This document shows positions 9,686-21,539 of a stretch of DNA of 36,381 nucleotides, piece by piece. This DNA comes from Nemertoderma westbladi (Eukaryota > Xenacoelomorpha > Nemertodermatida > Nemertodermatidae): assembly GCA_032718475.1 (NCBI GenBank), contig JAUCBJ010007112.1:1-36381 (forward strand), read 5' to 3'. Made by a program: the position numbers and the translations under genes. The notes under the pieces were generated by a model, which worked only from the letters and a program-made list of their open reading frames with translations, did not search any database and was not told the DNA's origin. The number at the start of each line of letters is the position of its first letter. The first letter of the stretch is position 1.

Positions 9686-10913
9686 TGTAAAAGCTTTTAC
9701 TGAATTGTCCGGTTATTTTTCCTTATTTTTCCCGTAAAGTACTCTGTAGTTGGTTTACCAGGCATAAAAAGGCCGTGTCCTTGCTGTACTGGTGTTTTAG
9801 CGGACATAAAAGCTATTTCTTCTGTATTTGTACTTTAGAGGACATAATCCGTAATTCCGTGACGTAAAAGCTCGATACTCTTGAAAACAGTGTCGCTACC
9901 ATGACGACGGCTAGCAGCTGATATTGCCACGTCGACGTTTCTTTGTTTCTCTGTTCTCTCGTTGTTCATGTTGACCAATCAGAGCGTTTGTGATCTCTGT
10001 GTTGGAGGTATATACAGAAACTCAGTAGTTCAGTGTTATGTTTTTGTCCAGAGCCTAAGAACCGGCTTTGGCACCTCCGTGTTTTAGTTTTTAGTCTTAC
10101 ACTAGTAGGTTTAATTATAAAGGGCATATATCCTTTAACGCACCTACCTGACTCATGGAATCACTGCATACTGATGACTGATGTCTGCATACTGCAGTAC
10201 TGCATACACTGCATACTGTGTAACATTGTGCATACCTTTATATTGTTATACTGCTATTTACCGTCAGTTCTTCATAATATGGTTGATGAATAATTATATT
10301 TGGAATAACGATAAACAACCCCGAAACCCAATGTTCTTGATATACCGAAGGTAAGAGAGAAGGGTTACAGATAAACGATTGTGACTTATGTTAAAGTGGT
10401 TTGAAGTGAATCTAATGTTATTTGATAGACCCTACATGAGCCAGTCTGTGTTCCTTTTATATGTGACTAAAATCAGTGAAGATCGGCAGATAAGTGTGCA
10501 GTATTGTGCAGCATTGTGTATGAGTGAGTCTGTTAAAGAAGCATTCCTAAAGAATGCGCCATATATGTGAATTATAATTAAGCCATATCGTTGTGAGTGG
10601 TTTAAGTCATAACTCTGTTTATATAGATAAAGCGCCACGTCCTAAAGGAACTGTTAATATTCCCGAAGGTGAATAATATTGTCAGAGATTATATAATACT
10701 GTCAGTCGAATAATACATTAGGCTTACATAGCAATAAAATTAAACCGTCGAACCCAATCTCCCGGGAATTTCCAGCGGGTGAATGGTCGCGCACGGATTG
10801 GTTTCGACTAGTGTAGTGAATCAAATACTTGTCATAGACTAAAAACTGATTTAATATCTAGAAGACATCTTAATTTGGTGGGTTAAACTGCCAAAGGTCT
10901 GAAAGCGCGAACA
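9686..10913 (+). repeat. 5' LTR of element 1
   Basis: 1228 bp, TGTAAAAG to GCGAACA, the same length as its partner at 17158-18385. It has a recognisable promoter: CCAAT at 9975-9979, TATATA at 10009-10014, an initiator-like TTCAGTG about 20 bp later, and a poly(A) signal AATAAA at 10733-10738. This suggests a short U3, a long R of about 0.7 kb and a U5 of about 160 bp. The R region has TGCATAC words repeated around 10165-10235. The short open frames inside (for example 10033-10293) occur identically in both LTRs and are not convincing genes. Confidence 0.95.
9975..10040 (+). promoter_or_regulatory. RNA polymerase II promoter in the 5' LTR
   Basis: GACCAATCAG (CCAAT box, 9975-9979) lies 30 bp upstream of GGTATATACA (TATA, 10009-10014), and the start site is expected near the TTCAGTG about 20-30 bp further on. 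The same arrangement is at 17447-17515 in the 3' LTR, from where it could drive transcription into the downstream pPolB fragment. Confidence 0.7.
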
Positions 10914-10980
10914 TTAAAGGATATAGCTTCTTTGTTGCAGTAAGCAATAAAGTTGAAAGTACCGGTCAACCGGTAAACCT

Positions 10981-11095
10981 GAACCGGTACATCTGTAGGT
11001 CAGTAGGCTCAACCGTTAGAACCGGTACATCTGTAGGTCAGTAGGCCCTACTGCTAGAACCGGTACTTCTGTAGGTCCATAGGCCTAGCTGTCCT
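10981..11095 (+). repeat. three 38-bp tandem repeats
   Basis: Units start at 10981, 11019 and 11057, each beginning GAACCGGTAC, then TCTGTAGGTC and an AGG-containing end. The first two are most alike; the third has several changes and one extra base. A degenerate further copy may follow at 11096-11110. Confidence 0.85.
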
Positions 11096-11281
11096 AACCG
11101 GTACTTCCGTATAAGTACACTAGTATTATTCGATTTGATTATTGCATACCGGTAGGCTGTTTAAGGGATTAGGGATTGATCACCCCTTATACCTTTATAT
11201 GGTTTACTTATTTCTGTCAGTTTTGTTTGTTTGTAGGCCAGTATTGAACAGAAGGCGTGTAAACCTGATCAGATTGTACAG

Positions 11282-11858
11282 ACAATTTGTAGGCTGAGCT
11301 GTTGTCTGATTGCTGTTAAGTCCGAACGAATTGCAGTGTGTGTAGAGCACTTGTCCGATTAAGTACGGTTAGGAAGTAGGGGCAGCCAATGCGGTAGGGT
11401 AAACCCCCAACTAAAGAATAAGTCGCACTACTGGGTTAGAGCGCATACTCCCTAATCATTTCGGAGTCTGCATGTCCTGTGGTTTATTTAGGCTTGAGAG
11501 TGGTCTGCCATCGTTTAGTCTGTACTTTGTTTGTGTAAGTCTGTACGGGTAGCGTATAATTTTATTTAGATAATTTGTAGGCTGGATAGTTGTCTGGCTG
11601 TTATTAGGTCTGAACGGATTGCCGCGTGTGTAGATCATCTGTCCGATTAAGTACGATTAGGCAGTAGGGGCAGCGAACGCTGTAAGGTAATCCCCCAACT
11701 AAAGAATAAGTCGCACTACTGGGTTAGAGCGCATACTCCCTAATCATTTCGGAGTCTGCATATACCGTAGTTTGTTTAGGCTTGATAGTAGTCTGTCAGT
11801 GTTCGGTCTGTATTTTGTTTGAGTAGTTTGTACGCGTAGCGTAATATTTATTATTCAG
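11282..11858 (+). repeat. 288-bp tandem duplication
   Basis: The phrase AATTTGTAGGCTG and the following 280 bp occur twice, from 11283 and from 11571. The central part, including CCCCCAACTAAAGAATAAG and CGCACTACTGGGTTAGAGC (around 11408 and 11695), is almost unchanged, while the flanks differ at several places. It lies in the untranslated leader of element 1. Confidence 0.88.
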
Positions 11859-13169
11859 AGTTTATGCGATTATCCGCAACATTCAAGTCCCCAAGTTTGT
11901 TCCTACAGTAATTGTGTTTGTTATACATACCGCTATAGTTAAATTAACCCCGGTACTACACGGGCTGCTCGGCGTAGGTCAAGACTGGTGATTTTGTGCA
12001 TCGGTCACTCCAGCAGATGCCGTGGTTCTTTTAGCTGTTCAAGTATATTTAACTACTGATTATTTGTTATACAAGTACTTGTACCTAATTTAGGGTTTAG
12101 TGTACAATACTTTCCGAAGTAATTATTGTAGGCATTATATTTGTGTTGTAAAGTGGTTGATAGGCACATTCGATTAGCTCTATTAACTTCTAGGTAGGAA
12201 CACTCCGTGATACATAACGTAGAACCTATAGCGATACGGCTATAGGTCGTCAGGCGGTGGTATTTTCCTATCTAGACAACGCAGTGTATTTACTACTACT
12301 TATTATTTCAAATACCGTAGTACCCTGTCCGCTGTGATAACCAGTTTTCTAACCCTTTGTTAGGCTGGTTTGTAGACTTCTTGTAAAATTACCCTAAAAA
12401 TTCGTATTTTGTGTTTTTTGTAAATTTTTGTGTTTATTTAGAGATTGTAATCTCAACCCGAATTGTACGTAATTTGTAGTATAAGTAACTTAGGTAAATT
12501 AGTAATATTTGTTTTAGTGTCCTATAAGTAACACTTCACTGAAAGCGCACCGCTTTGTGTAGTGATTACTCCCCAGAAATAATAACATTTATTTCAAACA
12601 TTGACAAAACCCATTAAAACGGGTATATATATATTATAAATCAAATCTAACGATTTATAAATAGTAGGCCTACCATACAACCATTAGGTCTCAATATCAG
12701 TTGGATTATTGCTTAAATAACGGTAATAAAGTAAGTTAAAGTAACCAAGTAACCCTAAAGTTCAGAAATTCAGTTATTTTAAAATAATTGATATACCGGT
12801 ATTTATGATAGGCCTATTATCTTTATTTCTATAATCTAGGCTGAAATTATACCGGTACGTGTAATTAATTCTATTTCAGAATTATATATACTACAAACTG
12901 TAAGCTGTATACCGGTATTCCGATAGGCCTATTATATTTTTATATATATTTGTGCTAAAATTATACCGGTATTCTGAGATAAACCTAGTCTGTAATAATA
13001 CTTATATAGTTATATATACTATAAGCATACCGGTATTCTAATATATTATATATATCACGCTACACTGAGTAGCAGTACCGGTAATTAATTACTAGGCTAG
13101 CAGTTAATACTGAGTTACTAGACTTGCTCAGACTGTAATACAGCAGTAGACATTCAACTGTACACAAAC

Positions 13170-14090
13170 ATGTCTGACGCAAAGCAGAACCTGTCAGACA
13201 GTCTACTAGATACAACGGAGAGTGAAGCGACATTAGAGAAACGGCCTGCTCAACCGCAGCCACTACAGACCTATGCGGTAAGAACTAGAGTAGGTTGGTA
13301 CCTTACTGGACCTTCCGGTAGAACGCTCAGGGAAAGACTGCTTCAAGATCGCGTCTGCCAGATGAGTGAATGGGAAGATGATACTAGTGAGGGAGACGAC
13401 CCAACTGAGGGAACACCACACTCCTCAGATAATGACAATCTTAGCTCCAATGTAGATCAATGGAGATATTGCCCCAAGAAGTTTAATCCAACGGACATCG
13501 CTTCCAGAGGAGCAACTCCTCAAGAACTGACAGATACTACAGACCGATTAGGTGAACCCGACTTCCTGAGTAAGGAGAATGAATGGCCTCCCCATCTTAC
13601 TCCGACTGAGATTATACCAGCCAAGGGAGCGGAGAAAGTCGAACCTGAAACCCGGACGTGTGGATCGGAGTTATTTGAACCCGGGATAGATCTGTCGGTA
13701 TTACATGTTGCCAGGGACGACGCCGTGGATCTGGGCCTCCCCACCGCGAGTGGATCCTTCATGAAGATCAGAGAGAGCGATTGGAGCTCTGGAACATCAG
13801 ACGTCTCGCAGGGACTCTCACCTCTCCTGCAGAGAGCGACGGACCACTATAGCTCCTGGAATCGGCTTTGTGACGCCGTCATATACTTTGAGCGATGTTT
13901 CTATCGTCACTATTCCAGGACGAAGAGGAAACCTGGAATTGTATTCAGGATGCAGCGACTCAATCACCCAGTCGGTCGTTTGTGTTTATCGGAAGGGAAT
14001 GGAGGACTCTCCGGAAACTGTGGAAGGCAAGATTCTCTTCCCACGACCACCTCCCTAATCCTTCAAACATCTAGGGACTCCATAACGTAA
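13170..14090 (+). CDS. BEL/Pao pol remnant: protease tail fused to RNase H end
   Basis: A 306-codon frame with a good start context (AACATGTC). Residues 36-50 (VRTRVGWYLTGPSG) resemble the TKLGW-x-GP segment after the BEL/Pao protease. Residues 98-140 (WRYCPKKFNPTDIASRG ... GEPDFLSKENEWP) match the BEL/Pao segment just after RNase H, where W-R-x-V-P-x-x-x-N-P-A-D-x-x-S-R-G and a later FL...WP are typical. The whole reverse transcriptase between them is missing, so the two ends have been brought together. The remaining C-terminal 165 residues are unrecognised. The frame is intact in a recent insertion, so it may be expressed, but no catalytic centre remains. Confidence 0.75.
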   Translation: MSDAKQNLSDSLLDTTESEATLEKRPAQPQPLQTYAVRTRVGWYLTGPSGRTLRERLLQDRVCQMSEWEDDTSEGDDPTEGTPHSSDNDNLSSNVDQWRYCPKKFNPTDIASRGATPQELTDTTDRLGEPDFLSKENEWPPHLTPTEIIPAKGAEKVEPETRTCGSELFEPGIDLSVLHVARDDAVDLGLPTASGSFMKIRESDWSSGTSDVSQGLSPLLQRATDHYSSWNRLCDAVIYFERCFYRHYSRTKRKPGIVFRMQRLNHPVGRLCLSEGNGGLSGNCGRQDSLPTTTSLILQTSRDSIT

Positions 14091-15718
14091 CAACATATGG
14101 AGTGGGTGTGTGACTCTATTATTTTATATTATTTTATTATTTTTATATTTCTGTATGTATTACTATGTAATTTTATTATAATCGTTTTCTTTAATTTTAT
14201 TCAGTAGAATGTTATTTTAGCGATTATTTAGTAGATTAGTGCAATATATATTCGCGTTTATTACTTAATTACATATATATTATATTTAATGAGACGGCAA
14301 GAAATAATTCTTTTTCTCTTTCCTTACTGTCCGTATTACATTACAAATACGTAACTACAGTAAGATGAAATGTCCGTACTTATTAAAGTACAATAAAGCC
14401 ACTACTATATTCAAGTATTATTGGTAGGCAGAGTATTAGGAATGCAAAGTTCAGATCCTCGTGTCTCGGCTAAACCAAGCTCTGGGTAGACCTTGGAAAC
14501 GACTTGCCTCTTCACACTGACATTGCTTCGTGCGATATTGCTCTCATACCGTATATTAAATAATACATATAGTAGCGTGATGTCCCTTTAACAGTAGCGT
14601 ATAACGCAAAATAAATCTGTTAAACCCTTTGACCATCTGTAATTCTAGTCGATTAAGATATCGTGGCACCCACCGATATACTTGAAAGACAAATTATAGA
14701 ATCAATGGTTAACGTCACCAGACAAGTTCTGGAATAAATCGGTGCCCATCTCAAATATTAATTATTTAATATTTGCAAATCTAATACGTCAAAATCTGTA
14801 AAATTCAGATCCTTTAACAATTCTAGTCGATTAAGATATCGTAGCATTTACCGATATTCTTAAAAAGACAATTGTCATAGAATTAAGGATCTTGTGTCCC
14901 TAGACATGTTCTAGAATCAAAATATGTCCATTTAATTATCAAATAATAAAATTTCAGGGAATAAATTTAAATTCATGTCTTTTAATGAATTTAATAAATT
15001 GCCATTTTACGCAATTTATAACATTCCCAAAATTCCATTAATTAATAGATCAAGGGAGCGGAGATTTATATTATTATGCGTATGCGTGTACGAAAGTCTC
15101 CCAAACATAGTCAATAGCCGATAAAATTCATAAAGTCATGTATAAAACCGAACATTGACTATTAAAGAATACTATTAAATAACATCCCAGATCTGTATGC
15201 ATTGGAACTACCCTAATTCTACCGCTAGCTTTGCATAATGTCACCATAGCAACAACCACGCTAGAATTAGAATTGAGTTAACGAAAAATAGAAAGCCTGT
15301 CCCATTGAATAGCATAGGGAATAAATAGCGCACTACTAGTATCCAAGGATACATAATAATACAGTGACATTCTGGAAGGCATTGACTAACGGACAAATGG
15401 CCCGAATGTGTGTAATTTGTGACAAGTTGTGCGTGTGGTATTTGTGAGTTTATAGGTGAATGTTACTGCTAAGGTGTGTTTACAGTAGCTAGTCGCAATC
15501 GTAAAAGTAACCTAACTCTCCAAGGAAAACCTGAAGTACATCTAAGTCTTTGGGACGGACAGTCGAGTGACTTGTGTCGGTTGTCGTTGTCGTTGTGCGG
15601 CTACGTCGTTGGCGAAAGTACAGCGGCGACGACACATCGGCGCTGAGGATCTCGTACTGTCCGGGGGTTAATTGGAGTAGGCAGCGACGCTTGCTAGCCT
15701 GAATATAAACTCCTTATA
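14091..15718. other. noncoding part of element 1 with a 178-bp duplication
   Basis: AT-rich, no credible frame on either strand. The phrase AATTCTAGTCGATTAAGATATCGT occurs at 14641 and again at 14819 with about 120 bp of similarity after each copy, giving a diverged tandem duplication of period 178. An AATAAA word occurs near 14390. Nothing else is recognised. Confidence 0.6.
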
Positions 15719-16051
15719 ATGTGGATAAACTCATATATAGCAGACATGATGGAGTTGATAGCAGATGTTCTTGGTATCGGGGAGCGATATACTCTACTTT
15801 TGCAAGCGTTTGTTGATAGCTTAATACGCGGCGACGTTAGTCCAACTGCTGCGGAGGACGATGGTCGTTATATCGAACCGCCAATGTCCCAAGAGCAGCT
15901 CGCGCGCGAGTTGGACTATAGAAAATTCGCTGCTCGATATACGCAGCGTAATGGTACGTATATGGTCTTCTTAACCACTGGTCATCCTATCGATTTACAC
16001 AATACTGACTATGTCGACTATATATCCTGCCCAGCGGAGTCGGAACCATAA
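15719..16051 (+). CDS. small unrecognised frame in element 1
   Basis: 110 codons from an ATG (ATGTGGATAAACTC) to a stop at 16051. The product is acidic, with a helical N-terminal half (SYIADMMELIADVL, YTLLLQAFVDSL) and several Tyr/Asp-rich stretches. I do not recognise it. It lies in an otherwise noncoding region and composition does not clearly mark it as coding. It could be a gag or pol vestige, or chance. Confidence 0.3.
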   Translation: MWINSYIADMMELIADVLGIGERYTLLLQAFVDSLIRGDVSPTAAEDDGRYIEPPMSQEQLARELDYRKFAARYTQRNGTYMVFLTTGHPIDLHNTDYVDYISCPAESEP

Positions 16052-17157
16052 ACTGAAATCCGAATGCGAAAATTCTATTCGAAATCGACTCGAAAGAAAA
16101 GGCACTAAAGAAACAAATAAACGCGGTAACTCCAACGTATATTTGGAATTCTTGATAGAATCATTGTAACTACAAATAAATATCATCCGCGTTTCCCCTA
16201 CCAGACGTGCGTCTTGGGTATTATTACGGTAAATGCCCTAGACCCAGCCAATAAACGGAAAGACATAAACATCCACGGAAACGTTGTGTTAAATACAGTT
16301 GTGTTCGTTATATTTACTGGAGTTTCGAGCGAAACTTGTTTGACGTATCACCTATGCTCACTCGGCTCTAACGATCCTAGAGTAAACCTACGATCAGAGT
16401 CCCGGAATACTCGGTCAAACCTCCTCATTCCTTAGTTGGACCTCAGACCTGCGATCCTGGTGGTGGCGCGGATCCTCGCGGACGGTATTCACTGTTCAAA
16501 GATCTAGTGCTACCCTAACAATTAATCGGTAACACTCCGACAGTGATTTCTAGCTAGCCGCCCATCTTACCTAGCCGGATTGTGACGCGGACACCTAATA
16601 TCACTATCCAACCGTATGGTCGTCCCCGTTTAACGCGATACAACCCCTCATCAAGGTGAAGGAGAGCTTTGTACGAAACGAGTTAAACGCTATTCTATAA
16701 AGATCAAAAGAGAAACCTGCGTTTGTTCAGATAAACGTAAGTTATAACAGTAAGTCCAGTCGATAAACGAATTGGCCTTATCTCAATTCGATTGGGAAAT
16801 CCAGAATCTCTAAGAAGTTATCGAACTTGGACGATCCTATTCTCTGCGAGAGTTTTTGGATGAACGTATCCAGCTACGAGCGGAGGAAAATCAGCTCGAG
16901 GAGAAGCATATCGAAACGGCAGATACCTCGACCATAAACCTACACCTTCTGATGCAATCATATTGCACCCTTCACCCAGGAGTTATGGCCCTCCTAGTAA
17001 AGTGGCTCCCCCCAAAGAGAAAAAGACTCTTGCTAGCCTCAAAAAACTGCGTAAACGCCGTCTGCGTAAGAAAGACTAACTGTTTAGAGTATCTTTATGT
17101 TTTAGAAACTGTGATTTTTATATTTTATAGACTGAAAATCCCATTTTCTGGGAGCGG
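16052..17157. other. 3' internal region of element 1 up to the 3' LTR
   Basis: No recognisable coding. Open frames at 16214-16435 and 16860-17209 have no family features, and the second runs into the LTR. The last bases before the LTR, GGGAGCGG (17150-17157), are purine-only except one C and are the likely priming site for plus-strand DNA. Confidence 0.55.
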
Positions 17158-18385
17158 TGTAAAAGCTTTTACTGAATTGTCCGGTTATTTTTCCTTATTT
17201 TTCCCGTAAAGTACTCTGTAGTTGGTTTACCAGGCATAAAAAGGCCGTGTCCTTGCTGTACTGGTGTTTTAGCGGACATAAAAGCTATTTCTTCTGTATT
17301 TGTACTTTAGAGGACATAATCCGTAATTCCGTGACGTAAAAGCTCGATACTCTTGAAAACAGTGTCGCTACCATGACGACGGCTAGCAGCTGATATTGCC
17401 ACGTCGACGTTTCTTTGTTTCTCTGTTCTCTCGTTGTTCATGTTGACCAATCAGAGCGTTTGTGATCTCTGTGTTGGAGGTATATACAGAAACTCAGTAG
17501 TTCAGTGTTATGTTTTTGTCCAGAGCCTAAGAACCGGCTTTGGCACCTCCGTGTTTTAGTTTTTAGTCTTACACTAGTAGGTTTAATTATAAAGGGCATA
17601 TATCCTTTAACGCACCTACCTGACTCATGGAATCACTGCATACTGATGACTGATGTCTGCATACTGCAGTACTGCATACACTGCATACTGTGTAACATTG
17701 TGCATACCTTTATATTGTTATACTGCTATTTACCGTCAGTTCTTCATAATATGGTTGATGAATAATTATATTTGGAATAACGATAAACAACCCCGAAACC
17801 CAATGTTCTTGATATACCGAAGGTAAGAGAGAAGGGTTACAGATAAACGATTGTGACTTATGTTAAAGTGGTTTGAAGTGAATCTAATGTTATTTGATAG
17901 ACCCTACATGAGCCAGTCTGTGTTCCTTTTATATGTGACTAAAATCAGTGAAGATCGGCAGATAAGTGTGCAGTATTGTGCAGCATTGTGTATGAGTGAG
18001 TCTGTTAAAGAAGCATTCCTAAAGAATGCGCCATATATGTGAATTATAATTAAGCCATATCGTTGTGAGTGGTTTAAGTCATAACTCTGTTTATATAGAT
18101 AAAGCGCCACGTCCTAAAGGAACTGTTAATATTCCCGAAGGTGAATAATATTGTCAGAGATTATATAATACTGTCAGTCGAATAATACATTAGGCTTACA
18201 TAGCAATAAAATTAAACCGTCGAACCCAATCTCCCGGGAATTTCCAGCGGGTGAATGGTCGCGCACGGATTGGTTTCGACTAGTGTAGTGAATCAAATAC
18301 TTGTCATAGACTAAAAACTGATTTAATATCTAGAAGACATCTTAATTTGGTGGGTTAAACTGCCAAAGGTCTGAAAGCGCGAACA
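17158..18385 (+). repeat. 3' LTR of element 1
   Basis: 1228 bp; every stretch compared is identical to the left LTR at an offset of 7472. TATA box at 17481-17486 and AATAAA at 18205-18210. It is followed by the target duplication AAGGG (18386-18390) and then directly by pPolB coding sequence. Confidence 0.95.
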
Positions 18386-20541
18386 AAGGGTTGAAATTAA
18401 ATTAGCTGAATCTAAGTGTAGGTCATTACTATATAAGGGGCATGGATATATGGAATTACCTAAGGCTTTATCAGCTAAAAAATGTACAATAAATATACAA
18501 ACAGCTGATAATGATTGTTTCAAATGGGCTATTATATCCGCAAAATTTGGTAGCAAAGTGAAAAATAATAAAAACCATACTTCATCGTACAAAAATTATA
18601 TGAGTCATTTCATTTTTGACATTGGGAACAAAGATTATCCAACAGAGTGGCAGTTAGCGATTAAACTTTTTGAAAAACAAAATTCAAAATATATAATTAA
18701 TTTACTATTTTGGAATAACGACAACAAACGCACCCCTGTATCTATATTAAGACAACCTCCGTTTAGTAAAATTACACCTGATAAACAATTATTAAATATA
18801 TTACTTGTAGTAAAAAATAACAATGTACCTAAACTGAATCATTATGTTTGCATAACTAACTTGAATCGATTGCTGAATACGAGAGCTCTTCATACCCAAG
18901 GTAGGCAATATTCTGAAAGGTGTTTGACACATTTTTTTCGAGCAGAAGTTCTTCTTCGACACTGTCTCATATGCTACCAAGGAATAAGTCAGCGCGAGAA
19001 ACTACCTAATAAAAAAAGAACACACATTAGTTTTACAAATTTAGATAGAACCTTATCCCCATTGTTTGTCACCTACTTTGATATAGAATGTATCTTACAA
19101 CCTTCAGTTAATAATCAATTTATACAGGAGCATATACCGTGTGCGGTGAGTTATTTAATTGTTCCCAATAGTGAATTAATTGATGCTCCAAAATGTCATT
19201 TGAAAACATTTGTAAAGACAAATAATAATAATTGTATTCAAGATTTCTTAGATTCATTATATACTGATTTAACTGAATTATGTTGTTGGTCAGACATATA
19301 CACTCATAAAACTATGCCATTTACTAATATTGATTTTGTAAATTTTGAACAAGCAAAATTTTGTTTCTATTGTAATGTTACTTTAAATAATAATGTAGGG
19401 AAAAACAGACACCATTCACATATTACTGGTAAATATATTGCAGCAGCCTGTAATAGTTGTAACCGAAGTTTATCATTGAAACGAAACCTGTATGTACTTT
19501 GCGGGCACAATTCCAGTAATTACGATATACATTGTATATTACAAACCGGATTTAGAGATAAGAAATACACAGATTGTGATATAAAGGTTATACCGAGAAA
19601 TACAGAACGATATATTTCACTGAGTGCATTTATCCCAATTAAAAACACTTCTAAAAAAATTGAGTTACGTTTCTTAGACACATATCAATTTTTAAGCTTT
19701 TCTTTAAGTAATTTAGTTGAGTGTTCAACAAAGGATGTAGCGAGTCATGATATAAGCTCAATTTTACCTATCACTATACAAGAAATGAAATATTTTTATC
19801 CAAACTTGAATAACTCAACAATTAAACGGAAAGGAGTATTTCCATACGAGTACTTGACAGATATTAATAAATTTAATGATACTAGTTTGCCATCTATAAA
19901 TAATTTTTTTAGTAACTTAAGTCAAAAAACATGCACAATTGAAGATTATAGGTTTGCAAGATTATCATGGGTAGAATTCGACTGTGTGAATCTCAAAGAT
20001 TATCTTTTAGCCTATTTAAAACTCGATGTTTGTTTGCTTACTGATATATTTGAGAATTTTAGGAATGTTTGTAAACAAAATTACGATTTAGAAGTGGTTT
20101 TTTACTGTAGTATCGCATCATTTACCTATGATTGCGCGCTAAAATATAATAAATGTAAAATAGAATTAATAAAGGATTATCAGACATATAGAGATTTTAA
20201 AAAATCAATTAGGGGTGGTGTTTCATTTTGTCGAAAGCATTATATAGAATCAAATATACCAGGAACAAGTACATATGATTATACTAAGGAAGAATGCCAT
20301 ATTTTTAATATTGATTTCAACTCTTTATATTCTGGGAATTTAAGTAAAAAACTACCCACCTCGCAATTCAAAGAAGTAAGTATTAAACATTTAGAGAATG
20401 CAATTCCAGAAAAACTAATCGAGTACTTGGTAGATTTAGACATTGATGGATCTACTGGATATTTTTTAATATGTGATTTAAATTATCCTAAAGCTATTCA
20501 CGATTACAATTACCGTTAGCACCAGAGCATTTAAGTATAAA
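18386..20541 (+). pseudogene. pPolB copy 1, exonuclease and start of polymerase domain
   Basis: Protein-primed family B DNA polymerase of Polinton type. From the first ATG at 18450: DNDCFKWA (residue 25 on) and HYVCITNLNRLL, a conserved Cys/His pair of the N-terminal domain; YFDIECIL with ExoI Asp/Glu (residues 211 and 213); CFYC ... HSHITG ... CNSCN zinc/EndoVII-like segment; NSSNYDIH (ExoII); YLKLDVCLL (ExoIII); and NIDFNSLYSG, the PolA motif (Asp at residue 622). A frameshift near 20508 moves the homologous sequence (LPLAPEHLS) to another frame, and similarity to copy 2 ends at about 20541. The palm motifs with the catalytic DTD are lost, so the copy is dead. Confidence 0.9.
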
Positions 20542-21539
20542 TTAATCAATGCTTTCACCTTAGTAGTAATAGTATGCCATCCTCTGCGACAGTTTAGTCC
20601 CACTTCACACCTTGGGTGTTAAGTAGGTCATTAATTAATTAACCAATTAATTAATTGGTCGATTAAACAATTAATTAATTGTTTAATCAATCGATTTGTA
20701 TCAAATAATGTTGCCAAAGGCAATTTAATTTGACACAAATCAATCAGATAGGGACGCGAGATGAATAAATTGTACTACAGCAAATGAAATATACAATACT
20801 GTAGGCACTGTGCAATACAATATACAGTACATTTGTATTATTTTTGTCGTACAGTAGAAGGTAAAGATAGAATGAAATATAAAGACTCGAACGAGGCCCA
20901 AAACATAATTTACCCTTTCAAGAAAATAAAATGGGCCAGTTTGGCCCCGGCTCAGTCCCTCAATAATCTATGGCTGCTTGGGCTCTTATTAGACGTAGCA
21001 TGACTAACCCCACCAATGTCAACGTGTAGGTGGGGGCTGCCACGAATTTTAAATTATTCAAACCTACAGCTTCATTATTATGTCAATTCGCCTAAGAAAA
21101 TTATAATAAACATCTGCTCTTGCAATAGATTGCATTCTTTCGCATTGTACTTTATGAAGCAGTCCACGCGCGTATTAGCTCAACAACAAAGCCATCGCCC
21201 AAACGCCATGTGTCAAATTAACCCCCAACCATATCTATACTACAGTAGATACTGTAGTTTTTTTTTTTGTTTGAAGTAATTTCAGATGCTCTAGTATAAC
21301 ATTAATTAGCATACCCAGTCTGACGCAGCAACCCATTCATTACACACACTTTTCTCCAGCGCACCCCCCGCTTCTCAATTCATCCCATTTCCCTTCGTAA
21401 CTAATGTTTTACATTTAATGAACCCAATGAAATGTGTTTATTATTCCCGCAATCCAATAGCACGTCACTCTCCCCCTCTTTTTTATTTCTATTGGTTCCC
21501 CACAAGCTTTACTTTTATTTTCATTGGTTACCCTTTCCC
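20542..21539. other. spacer between the two pPolB copies; palindromes, no gene
   Basis: Begins where copy 1 is cut off. The first 200 bp hold a cluster of palindromes (listed next). The remainder is AT-rich with repeated CAATAC/ACAGTA words, and short open frames there (for example 21016-21279) have no family features. No Polinton terminal inverted repeat was identified, so I cannot place the border between the two viral copies. Confidence 0.55.
20642..20741. repeat. cluster of three palindromes/hairpins
   Basis: An 18-bp perfect palindrome (20642-20659), a 28-bp perfect palindrome (20661-20688, GATTAAACAATTAA and its mirror) and a two-step hairpin with arms 20693-20706 and 20728-20741 (two mismatches or fewer) enclosing TTGCC-AAA-GGCAA (20711-20723). 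The three structures are packed into 100 bp directly after the broken end of pPolB copy 1. It may be a foldback element end or a rearrangement hotspot. Confidence 0.85.

Larger units (their letters stand above)
10914..13169. other. internal leader of element 1, repeat-rich, no gene
   Basis: Between the 5' LTR and the 306-codon frame there is no long coding frame on either strand. The interval is built from three 38-bp tandem copies (10981-11095), a 288-bp tandem duplication (11282-11858) and an AT-rich section where the palindromic hexamers ACCGGT and AGGCCT recur. The length and lack of coding are typical of large retrotransposon derivatives whose gag-pol has been replaced by noncoding DNA. 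Confidence 0.7.
9686..18385 (+). mobile_element. LTR element 1: 8.7-kb non-autonomous BEL/Pao-like retrotransposon
   Basis: Bounded by two 1228-bp LTRs (9686-10913 and 17158-18385), beginning TG and ending CA, and flanked by the duplication AAGGG. I saw no difference between the LTRs, so the insertion is recent. The internal 6.2 kb lacks a full gag-pol. It has a 306-codon frame with two BEL/Pao pol fragments, small unknown frames and several tandem repeats. A purine-rich GGGAGCGG precedes the right LTR as polypurine tract. No TGG-type primer-binding site follows the left LTR. It must have been mobilised by proteins from another element. It sits inside pPolB copy 1. Confidence 0.93.

Noticed and set aside
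10033-10293. 86-codon frame present twice (also 17505-17765)
   Set aside because: The duplication is due to the two LTRs; the frame lies over R with poly(A) and repeat words and has no protein features.
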